Below, one piece after another: positions 1 through 5,242 of a stretch of DNA of 5,242 bases; position 1 is the stretch's first letter; every line of letters begins with the position of its first letter. Location: NCBI GenBank assembly GCA_964581825.1, contig CAZORB010000214.1:1-5242 (forward strand), written 5' to 3'. The notes below the pieces were generated by a model, which was not told the DNA's origin, searched no databases, and was given only the letters and a program-made list of their open reading frames with translations. Position numbers and translations under genes: made by a program. The stretch comes from SYIM01 sp964581825 (GTDB lineage: Bacteria > Pseudomonadota > Gammaproteobacteria > Burkholderiales > Burkholderiaceae_E).

Positions 1-4
1 ACCA
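1..4 (+). other. Possible tRNA 3' end (ACCA) and attachment-site edge
   Basis: The window opens with ACCA, and an intrinsic terminator starts about 19 bases later on the same strand, the usual spacing downstream of a tRNA gene. The serine recombinase frame is still open across these bases on the opposite strand. Recombinases of integrative elements are often found with their C-terminal codons running antisense into a target tRNA. No tRNA body is visible, so this is inference from the edge only. Confidence 0.3.
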
Positions 5-1667
5 ATGTCGAACTCTCATCCCAAAGCCCATTGGCAACCGCCAGTGGGCTTTTTGCATGCCCAAACGCAGGCAAACCCTCAGCTCCACCAGCACGAAGCA
101 GCGCCGTCAGGTGGCCAACCAATTCAAGACGAGGCTCGCCACCCGGGGCCAGCGGCGCGCTCACCGTCACGTGATCTATCAGCTCACGAAGTGTCTCCAG
201 AATAGCGCGGCCACCCTCACCGGCCATCGCCTCCTGAAGCCGCTCGATCTTGGCGCGATACACCGCGGCGAGGTTGGGATGCAGCCGAGGCGCGGCCGGG
301 TTAGCTTGCGCGTCCGCGATGGCGCGCCGCAGCTCCTCCTGGCGCTGGCCCAGAGCATCCAGCTTGCCCTGAAGGCCCGGTGCGCGAAGGCCATCGGCAA
401 TCGCCTCGATCAGGCTTTCAAGCTTACGATCAGTGGCCTCGAGCTCCCGGCGCAGGCTTTCGAGCTTGCCGGAAACGCCCGCCTGCAGGCGGTTCCAGGT
501 TGCCGTGAATTCGGCGACGAAGGCTTCAACTGCCTCTGGGCACATCAGGTCCTGCCGAAGGGCGCGGAGCACCTGGCTTTCAAGCCGGGTGCGCCGGATT
601 CTCACCTTATTGGTGCAAATGCCCTGCCTAATGGCGGCCTTGCAGGCCATATAATCCTTGCCGCTTGTAATATACGAACCGCCGCAATGGCCGCAGACAA
701 TCTTGCCGCTCAGTAAGGTTGGTGCCCGGCGATAATGCCAAAGGTAGTCTGTTGATCCAGGAGCTTCGCTGGGCGTGGGTTGCCGCGGGCGTGCCGCATC
801 GGCCAATCTGCGCTGTACCTTGTCCCATAGGTCCAGAGCGATGATGCGAAGCTCGGGGACCTCCTCGATGACCCAGTTGTCGCTGCCATTGTCTCGCGCG
901 ACGCGCCGGCCGGTTGTCGGGTCCTTGATCCAGCGGCGCCGGTTCCATACCAAGCGACCGATGTAGAGCTCATTGCGCAGCAGCCCGGTGCCGATACGCA
1001 CGTGCCCCCTAAGCGCGCCATCGCTCCAGGGGCCGCCGCGTGGACCGGCGATGCCCTCATCATTGAGTTGGCGGGCAATGGTTATCGGGCTTTCACCGTC
1101 GGCGAATGACCTGAATACCCGCCGGACCACCTCGGCCTGTGCCGGGTCGATCTCGCGCAGGCCGCGTTCTGGCTCCCCGTCGCGGCCCATGACCCCGCGC
1201 ACCACCTTGTAGCCGTAGCAGATGCCGCCGCCTGAGCGGCCTTGCCTTACCCGGCCCTCCAGGCCGCGCCGGGTCTTATCGGCGAGATCCTTGAGAAAGA
1301 GCGCGCCCATGGTGCCCTTGAGGCCAATATGGAGCTCGCTGATTTCGCCCTCGGCCAGCGTCACGATCTTTACGCCGGCGAATTGCGCCCGTTTGAAGAA
1401 GCTCGCGATGTGTTCCTGGTCGCGCGAAAAGCGATCCAGCGACTCGGCCAGAACAACATCCGTCCCTTGCCGGTGCATCAGCTCAAGCAATTGCTGGTAG
1501 CCAGGGCGGAGCGTGCTCGCGCCCGAGAGGGCATAATCGGTCAGGACGCTGACGACCTGCCAGCCCTCACGCTCGGCGCGTACCCGGCAGACACGCACCT
1601 GGTCATCGATCGAGGCATCCCTCTGATTCTCAGATGAAAACCGGGCATAAAGCGCAACGCGGGTCAT
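1..1667 (-). CDS. Large serine recombinase (resolvase/invertase family), C-terminus beyond left edge
   Basis: Site-specific DNA recombinase expected to cut and rejoin DNA through a 5'-phosphoserine link. I translated the frame from ATG 1667-1665 to base 3: 555 codons with no stop, so the gene is intact but leaves the window. The N-terminal catalytic domain (about 3-145) has YARFSS with Tyr7, Arg9 and nucleophile Ser11, and ESLDRFSRD with Asp78, Arg79 and Arg82. A Recombinase DNA-binding domain follows (about 150-285). A zinc ribbon (about 318-375) keeps four cysteines at 325, 328 (CGHC), 342 and 351. A Leu/Glu/Arg-rich, probably coiled-coil stretch covers about 393-455. This order and length fit large serine integrases (usually 450-600 residues). 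The start overlaps the upstream tyrosine recombinase stop as TGATG and has a very strong Shine-Dalgarno, so translation is probably coupled. Family assignment is firm; whether it acts as integrase, transposase or resolvase is not known. Confidence 0.93.
   Translation of the reverse strand, partial: MTRVALYARFSSENQRDASIDDQVRVCRVRAEREGWQVVSVLTDYALSGASTLRPGYQQLLELMHRQGTDVVLAESLDRFSRDQEHIASFFKRAQFAGVKIVTLAEGEISELHIGLKGTMGALFLKDLADKTRRGLEGRVRQGRSGGGICYGYKVVRGVMGRDGEPERGLREIDPAQAEVVRRVFRSFADGESPITIARQLNDEGIAGPRGGPWSDGALRGHVRIGTGLLRNELYIGRLVWNRRRWIKDPTTGRRVARDNGSDNWVIEEVPELRIIALDLWDKVQRRLADAARPRQPTPSEAPGSTDYLWHYRRAPTLLSGKIVCGHCGGSYITSGKDYMACKAAIRQGICTNKVRIRRTRLESQVLRALRQDLMCPEAVEAFVAEFTATWNRLQAGVSGKLESLRRELEATDRKLESLIEAIADGLRAPGLQGKLDALGQRQEELRRAIADAQANPAAPRLHPNLAAVYRAKIERLQEAMAGEGGRAILETLRELIDHVTVSAPLAPGGEPRLELVGHLTALLRAGGAEGLPAFGHAKSPLAVANGLWDESSTL
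23..54 (+). terminator. Intrinsic (rho-independent) terminator on the plus strand
   Basis: A 13-pair stem (23-35 with 40-52, one G-U wobble) closes a four-base AACC loop, and a run of five T (50-54) ends it. This is a classic intrinsic terminator for transcription from the left. Read on the minus strand the wobble becomes an A-C mismatch and only three T follow, so it works less well for the recombinase operon. It lies inside the 3' coding part of the serine recombinase, so it probably belongs to a plus-strand gene just left of the window. Confidence 0.75.
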
Positions 1668-2806
1668 CAGAATTCCTCCTCCTCCTCGGCAGCATGCCCG
1701 ATGCGCCCCGAGTCACGCGACTCAAAAATGTTCCGCGCAAGAGCTTCGGTTCGCCGCCGCTCATCTATCATCACCTCCTGGAAGCGCTGAAACGAGGCGT
1801 TGCCGTCTGCGTGGTTGTAGTGTTTCGCCGCCGTGCGCCGTGTATGACCAAGCATGGCGGGCACTGCCTCATAGAGCTCCGGGCCAGTCTCGGCTGCGCG
1901 TGTGATCACGCTATGTCGGGCGCGATGGGGACCGAACCAGTGTGCACGCCCGAAGCGCTTTTCGCTCAACCAATAGAAGCGCTTGGTCACGCCATCCTGT
2001 GCCAGCGGGTCGCCGTTCCAATTCACCCAGAATGCGTCATGCTGTTTGCCGCCCAGCAATTCCTGGCGCTCCCGTTTCACGTAACGGTCGATCCATGGAG
2101 TCAGTGATCCGCGGAGCTGAAAGGCCAAAGGCTTTTTATTTTTTGTGATCTCAGGCTCGGCGTAGCAAAACCAGCCATCATCGCGACGAGAGATGTTCGC
2201 GTGCAGTTTAAGTTCTGTCATCGTTCGAAGCCTGATCCCGCGAGACGCAAGGATCGCGAAGAGGAGGCCGTCCCTCAACATGACGCGCCGCCGTATAGGA
2301 CCATTCAGGGTGATGGCTTTTTCCATCAACTCGATACCCCAACGATAAAGTTCCGCCGGGTCGTGCGTTTCCACCTCCTGCGACTGCATGTCGAGAAAAC
2401 TGTGCAGAGGGGTGCCGCCAGGTGATGTGAGCCAGCTGAAATCAGCGTTTGGTGCGAGGCAACGCATCGCCGATTTGAGTTCGGATGCACGCCCGTAGAT
2501 GGTGTGCCCCGTGTTTCCATTGGCTTGCAGCAGTTCCACGTATTCCATGAACCGGTCCAGGTTGATGCGGTCTGCGGGTTCGCGTTGCGGCTCCAGCTTG
2601 CCGACAAATTCGAGAAAGCCAAGCCAGCGACCGTAGCCATCCTGTGCTTTTGCAATGCTCGCCGGCCTCATCTCATCGAATGGACCGCGCCTGAGAAGCC
2701 GCGGCGATTTCCTTTGCGCCAGCGCGGCCAGCCAACGTTCCCGATCAAGGACGGGCCATTCCACGAGCTTGAGGCAGCGCCTCGCGGCGGGTGAAAGCTT
2801 ATTCAT
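1667..2806 (-). CDS. Tyrosine recombinase/integrase, second of tandem pair
   Basis: Phage-integrase-family recombinase of 379 residues. From the preferred start the catalytic set is complete: Arg192 (in GIRLRTM), a likely beta-hairpin Lys222 (ITKNKKP), His294-Arg297-His298 (HRARH), His321 (LGH) and nucleophile Tyr330 (KHYNH). An N-terminal SAM-like core-binding region spans roughly 20-165. I chose ATG 2806 because its first bases (ATGAATAA) overlap the stop of the upstream recombinase by 8 bases, the layout of coupled genes, with AAAGG about 9 bases upstream. An in-frame ATG at 2851 would add 15 residues and overlap the upstream gene by 53 bases. The protein ends in five Glu and Phe; those codons contain the Shine-Dalgarno of the next gene. 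It may act with the 604-residue recombinase as a pair, as TnpA and TnpB do in Tn554; that is inference. Confidence 0.92.
   Translation of the reverse strand: MNKLSPAARRCLKLVEWPVLDRERWLAALAQRKSPRLLRRGPFDEMRPASIAKAQDGYGRWLGFLEFVGKLEPQREPADRINLDRFMEYVELLQANGNTGHTIYGRASELKSAMRCLAPNADFSWLTSPGGTPLHSFLDMQSQEVETHDPAELYRWGIELMEKAITLNGPIRRRVMLRDGLLFAILASRGIRLRTMTELKLHANISRRDDGWFCYAEPEITKNKKPLAFQLRGSLTPWIDRYVKRERQELLGGKQHDAFWVNWNGDPLAQDGVTKRFYWLSEKRFGRAHWFGPHRARHSVITRAAETGPELYEAVPAMLGHTRRTAAKHYNHADGNASFQRFQEVMIDERRRTEALARNIFESRDSGRIGHAAEEEEEF
1674..1687 (-). promoter_or_regulatory. Strong ribosome binding site for the serine recombinase, inside upstream coding sequence
   Basis: The minus strand reads GAGGAGGAGGAGGA, with its last GG seven bases from ATG 1667. 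These bases also encode most of the C-terminal poly-Glu of the upstream tyrosine recombinase. Length and spacing are close to ideal, so they fix the serine recombinase start. Confidence 0.8.
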
Positions 2807-4613
2807 GGCCACCAACCTTTTTGCGGAGCTTTGATTTCTGATCGGCCGCAAAGGCTAATTTTGCATGCCGCCTGTCCTCGTGGACAATTTCGTCAAAACG
2901 TGTGGCCGCCGCCTGAGCCTCGAGCACGGCATAATGCCGATGGGTGCCCTCGGCCGATCGATTGCTCAGCACGTGCCGGAATTCCTCGTAGGCGCCCGGA
3001 CGCTTGCGCAGGTAACGCTCGGCGGCCACGTGCCGAAAAATATGCGGCGAGCACTTCACGCCAGTGACCGCCTCGACCTCTTGCGTGACCGCGTGAGTGA
3101 ACGCGTTTTCGCTCCGTGTGCCGTGGCCATCATGACCCGGAAATAGCGCGCAATTTTCTGCATGGGCGATCAGGGGGCGGTAAACATCAATGTATTCACA
3201 GAGGAGCTTAGCGCTGGCCCTGGGCAGGCTGCGGGGAATGTACTCCCGATTTTTGGTGTTGGCACCGGGGATCTTAAGTTCAATCACTGGACAGCGGCGA
3301 GTGCCCGAGCGAATGATGGTCTTGCCAAGCTCGAGTGATAGCAACGTTTGACGACGAATCGGAACAACGAGCAGCATCTCAATCGCCGCAGCCCGCAGCG
3401 CCAGGCGAGCGGTATCTTTTGTTGGCGCTCCCTCTAGCTTGGCACGACGCATCAGCTGCGTCGGCAAGTGAAGTAGCAGCGCGCGTGCGTGAGGCTGCGA
3501 AAGCTCTGCCATGCGCTCATAGTTTTTCCGGCTCATGCCGCGATCGCGGCTCGTGACCAAGGAATTGAAGTCGCGGAGTTTGTTAAGGTCTGCGTCCTCG
3601 AGACCAACAAATTTTCCGACCTGCACCAGGGTCGCGGTGACCTGGGAGAGATGTGACCCGCGCAGTTGATCCTCGGCGCAATCCGAAAGCCTACGGCGGT
3701 GCGCCAACGCCTCCAGTATGATCTCAACCCGATCCAGCGGTTGCACCAAGTCCCGCAGCGAGTTGAGGCTGGCCAGATCAATGCCGCTGTTGGCGAGCAG
3801 GCCTGCCGCCTGCCGGATTGCAAAGACGCGCGCTTTGATCGTCGCCGCCCGACGCCGGTGCGTTCCTAGGCGCGGCGCATTACCTTGCCGAATCCTCTTG
3901 AAGATGCTTCCCAAATCGCCGGAAAGCTCCGCGGAGAACCTGTCCAAATCCTCCCGGAAGCTGGGTGACAGTTCTTCGAGGCTGGCGGCATAGGTTGCAC
4001 GACGAACTGGCGCAGTCAGACGCCGAAACGGTGTTTCCACGGGGCCAGGGACGGCGCAGATGGCGCCATTCCAGGCATGGGCGACCATTCCTGCCAGTGA
4101 GCCACGCGCGGCGGAAATTTTGGTGGCCGCCATTTCGGCAGCGTAGGCTGCCAAGGTCCCATCGAGTACATCCCGGGGTGTGAGGCCTTTGGCGGAACAC
4201 CAGCGGGCGAAGCCCGAGAGACAGGCACGCTGACCGTCATCGGCAAGTGTGCTCACGAGGTCGAGCCATGCGTCAGGCAGCTGATCCAACCGCTGATTGC
4301 CGAGTGGCGCATGGAGGCCTACCAGCCGGAGGGCCGCCCGGAGCCCGGCAACGACGTTGCCGAAGCGCCGCCGGCCCATGCCGTGAGCCGCGTGGTGGCG
4401 CGCATATAGACCGGCTGAGAGGCCCTGCAGATCATCAGCGCGGATGGCCGCCGGGGGCTTCCCAATGATCCGGCTGGCTGTTTGGATGGCGCTAAGCAAG
4501 TCGCGGCGCTTGGTGTCGGGCAGGTCCGGCCAGGAGGCTACCTGGGCGGCCAGCTCAGCCAGGGTGGCGGGTTTTTTTGTGGGGGTGATCCCCGGGATGG
4601 TAAATAGGTCCAT
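2799..4613 (-). CDS. Long tyrosine recombinase/integrase, first of tandem pair
   Basis: Site-specific tyrosine recombinase of 604 residues, well above the usual 300-400. The C-terminal catalytic domain (about 385-570) has Arg420 in PIRRQTL, probable Lys454 in NTKNREY, His524-Arg527-His528 in HIFRH, and nucleophile Tyr561 in THRHY. The third box II position, usually His or Trp in an LGH motif, reads LSN here (Asn551), ten residues before the Tyr. The roughly 380 residues before the catalytic domain are rich in Ala, Leu and Arg and predicted mostly helical. They probably hold one or two SAM-like core-binding/arm domains, which could mean recognition of an extended site. ATG 4613 follows TTTAGGATT, an AGG with short spacing, so initiation may be weak. 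It is separated by 123 AT-rich bases from the winged-helix gene, and its stop overlaps the next recombinase start. Family call is secure; target site and partner are unknown. Confidence 0.93.
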   Translation of the reverse strand: MDLFTIPGITPTKKPATLAELAAQVASWPDLPDTKRRDLLSAIQTASRIIGKPPAAIRADDLQGLSAGLYARHHAAHGMGRRRFGNVVAGLRAALRLVGLHAPLGNQRLDQLPDAWLDLVSTLADDGQRACLSGFARWCSAKGLTPRDVLDGTLAAYAAEMAATKISAARGSLAGMVAHAWNGAICAVPGPVETPFRRLTAPVRRATYAASLEELSPSFREDLDRFSAELSGDLGSIFKRIRQGNAPRLGTHRRRAATIKARVFAIRQAAGLLANSGIDLASLNSLRDLVQPLDRVEIILEALAHRRRLSDCAEDQLRGSHLSQVTATLVQVGKFVGLEDADLNKLRDFNSLVTSRDRGMSRKNYERMAELSQPHARALLLHLPTQLMRRAKLEGAPTKDTARLALRAAAIEMLLVVPIRRQTLLSLELGKTIIRSGTRRCPVIELKIPGANTKNREYIPRSLPRASAKLLCEYIDVYRPLIAHAENCALFPGHDGHGTRSENAFTHAVTQEVEAVTGVKCSPHIFRHVAAERYLRKRPGAYEEFRHVLSNRSAEGTHRHYAVLEAQAAATRFDEIVHEDRRHAKLAFAADQKSKLRKKVGGHE

Positions 4614-4736
4614 AATCCTAAATCAGGCTCCCTTTTTGATGAAGGCCATGAGCGGCCAGGTGTGGACATTCGTGCATCCATAGCCTAATAAATTACTTAT
4701 ATAACCAATAGAGTGGGCGCACGAAGGCATAGTAAG
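4614..4736 (-). promoter_or_regulatory. AT-rich gap with possible promoter for the long tyrosine recombinase
   Basis: This is the only non-coding gap of note inside the operon. On the minus strand TTGGTT (4708-4703) could be a -35 box with GGCTAT (4685-4680) as a poor -10 at 17 bases; TATATA (4702-4697) is an alternative core. No intrinsic terminator is visible after the winged-helix gene, so read-through from upstream is also possible. A separate promoter here would let the recombinases be controlled by the winged-helix protein. Confidence 0.3.
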
Positions 4737-4741
4737 TTACT
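4684..4741 (-). repeat. Degenerate 14-base direct repeat pair upstream of the long tyrosine recombinase
   Basis: On the minus strand AGTAACTTACTATG (4741-4728) and AGTAATTTATTAGG (4697-4684) agree at 11 of 14 positions, in the same orientation and 44 bases apart, about four helical turns. The first contains the near-palindrome AGTAA-N-TTACT and covers the stop codon of the winged-helix gene. The block is AT-rich in a GC-rich window. Paired helically phased repeats beside an integrase gene fit binding sites for an excisionase-like protein or a recombinase. Confidence 0.4.
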
Positions 4742-4943
4742 GATCTAGTGGGGTACTGAGCCCCGCTAATTGTAAGAATATTGTCTCTATGTGGTCAGGG
4801 TGAAAGCGCACAATTCTGCCGATGCGCATCGCCGGAATGAGCCCATCCTTGACCCTCCGTCGTACCGTCCGCTCGCTCACACCTAGCATTGCAGCAAGCT
4901 CGGCCGTGTCCAGGAGCTGGACGTTTTTCAGGTGTTCATTCAC
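4737..4943 (-). CDS. Small winged-helix DNA-binding protein, excisionase/MerR-like (HTH_17 type)
   Basis: A 68-residue protein from GTG 4943 (VNEHLKNVQLL...). Residues about 10-53 have the pattern of the excisionase-family helix-turn-helix: LLDTAELAAMLGVS as first helix and turn, ERTVRRRVKDG as recognition helix, then IPAMRIGRIVRFHPDHIE as wing and closing helix. Such proteins bind DNA near attachment sites as recombination directionality factors, or act as small regulators. Its position just upstream of recombinase genes on the same strand fits either role. GTG 4943 is preferred because it overlaps the upstream stop (GTGA) and places the domain near the N-terminus. An upstream GTG at 4988 would add 15 Gly/Arg/Pro-rich residues and overlap the upstream gene by 49 bases. 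The stop codon lies within one copy of a repeat that may be a binding site. DNA-binding fold is well supported; excisionase activity is inferred. Confidence 0.82.
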   Translation of the reverse strand: MNEHLKNVQLLDTAELAAMLGVSERTVRRRVKDGLIPAMRIGRIVRFHPDHIETIFLQLAGLSTPLDQ

Positions 4944-5158
4944 TGCCTTTGGTCCCCGTCCGGGCCTAGGCCAGTTGCGGCAGCCCACGCCTCCGCAGCA
5001 GCTTGCCGGCCGAGCGCCGCCGCAAGCCGGCGAGCGACCAGCAAGCGCATGCGGTCCCCCTCAGCCTTGGTGTGGAGCTCCAGCAGGCTTGCCGGCGAAG
5101 TGCTGATCTGATCAGCCTTGGCGCGATAGCTCTTGGGTTGTGACCGGGATTCGTTCAT
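4940..5158 (-). CDS. Small unknown protein, first gene of the recombinase operon
   Basis: A 72-residue open frame from ATG 5158, beginning MNESRSQPKSYRAKADQIS. I do not recognise the family. The N-terminal third is polar and basic; the middle (about 28-62) is rich in Leu, Ala, Arg and Glu and is likely an amphipathic helical segment. There is no signal peptide or membrane segment. Support for a real gene is its position: it runs in the operon direction and its stop overlaps the GTG start of the winged-helix gene (GTGA). A GTG at 5209 extends the frame by 17 residues, but that stretch overlaps the proposed promoter, so ATG 5158 is preferred. No good Shine-Dalgarno precedes ATG 5158; a short-leader mRNA is possible. 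It might be a regulator or recombination accessory factor; nothing in the sequence proves this. Confidence 0.55.
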   Translation of the reverse strand: MNESRSQPKSYRAKADQISTSPASLLELHTKAEGDRMRLLVARRLAAALGRQAAAEAWAAATGLGPDGDQRQ

Positions 5159-5173
5159 GCCGGTCGCATCGAT

Positions 5174-5211
5174 AGGGGGCAATTTTACCCCTGCAAGAAT
5201 AGGGAACACAA
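5174..5211 (-). promoter_or_regulatory. Possible promoter and operator of the recombinase operon
   Basis: On the minus strand TTGTGT (5211-5206) and TAAAAT (5187-5182) are 18 bases apart, a plausible sigma-70 promoter whose start point would lie about 16 bases before ATG 5158. The -10 sits within an imperfect 19-base palindrome (5174-5192; arms AGGGG and CCCCT, 14 of 19 positions symmetric), which would suit a repressor operator. Because the divergent plus-strand gene starts at 5212, a factor bound here could affect both directions. Confidence 0.35.
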
Positions 5212-5242
5212 ATGTCAGAGAAGATTTTTGGGCGCTGGCTGG
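5212..5242 (+). CDS. 5' end of an unidentified divergent gene (partial)
   Basis: An ATG at 5212 is preceded by AGGGAA at 5201-5206, five bases upstream, a reasonable Shine-Dalgarno. The ten visible codons read MSEKIFGRWL and run off the right edge. Ten residues are too few to name a family. It points away from the recombinase operon, so it could be the first cargo or regulatory gene of the element. Confidence 0.45.
   Translation, partial: MSEKIFGRWL

Noticed and set aside
57..716. Long plus-strand open frame of 219 codons
   Set aside because: It lies antisense to the continuous serine recombinase frame, resembles no known family and has no supporting ribosome binding site; long antisense frames are expected in GC-rich DNA.
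628..1078. Minus-strand frames that might suggest a frameshifted or broken serine recombinase
   Set aside because: The codons from 1667 down to base 3 are open in one frame and keep all domains in order; these frames are out of phase with it, so no frameshift is needed.
1634..2107. Plus-strand frame of 157 codons across the junction of two recombinase genes
   Set aside because: It is antisense to both recombinases, whose catalytic motifs and overlaps are clear; it has no recognisable domain.
2807..2851. Upstream ATG 2851 as start of the second tyrosine recombinase
   Set aside because: It would overlap the upstream gene by 53 bases; ATG 2806 gives an 8-base ATGAATAA overlap typical of coupled genes. 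Not fully excluded.
1..4613. Classification as a RIT (recombinase in trio) element
   Set aside because: RIT elements have three tyrosine recombinases; the third gene here is clearly a serine recombinase with YARFSS and a zinc ribbon.
4634..4660. Small inverted repeat GGCC-ATGAGC-GGCC as terminator of the winged-helix gene
   Set aside because: The stem is only four pairs and has no following T run on the minus strand.
4944..4988. GTG 4988 as start of the winged-helix protein
   Set aside because: It adds a Gly/Arg/Pro-rich stretch outside the domain and a long overlap; GTG 4943 overlaps the preceding stop directly.
5174..5192. GGGGGCAATTTTA motif as a possible insertion-sequence end repeat
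   Set aside because: It recalls ends of some IS21-type elements, but there is only one copy, no transposase of that family and no matching end in the window.

Overview
The window is a compact, GC-rich recombinase module of a mobile element, probably the integration end of a genomic island or unclassified transposable element in a proteobacterium. The recombinase protein types suggest an alphaproteobacterium, but nothing here fixes the genus. Nearly all of the DNA codes on the minus strand.

Layout in transcription order, right to left on the minus strand: a 72-residue unknown protein (5158 to 4940); a 68-residue winged-helix DNA-binding protein of the excisionase/MerR type (4943 to 4737), overlapping it by GTGA; a 123-base AT-rich gap with a degenerate direct repeat; a 604-residue tyrosine recombinase (4613 to 2799); a second tyrosine recombinase of about 379 residues (2806 to 1667), overlapping the first by 8 bases; and a large serine recombinase (1667 down to the left edge, at least 555 residues, stop outside the window), joined to the preceding gene by a one-base TGATG overlap. 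A strong Shine-Dalgarno sequence for the serine recombinase lies inside the poly-Glu C-terminal codons of that preceding gene. A plus-strand gene starts at 5212 and leaves the window on the right; it is divergent from the operon across about 53 bases.

At the left edge a plus-strand intrinsic terminator (23-54) lies inside the 3' coding end of the serine recombinase, and the window opens with ACCA. Together these suggest the 3' end of a tRNA gene, the usual target of integrative elements, just at or beyond the left boundary, with the recombinase frame running antisense into it.

The most interesting point is the make-up of the module: two tyrosine recombinases and one large serine recombinase are translationally coupled and preceded by a probable directionality factor or regulator. 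This differs from known RIT elements (three tyrosine recombinases) and from Tn554-type modules (two tyrosine recombinases plus a small accessory protein). How the two chemistries share the work is unknown; the small winged-helix protein is the best candidate to control direction or expression.
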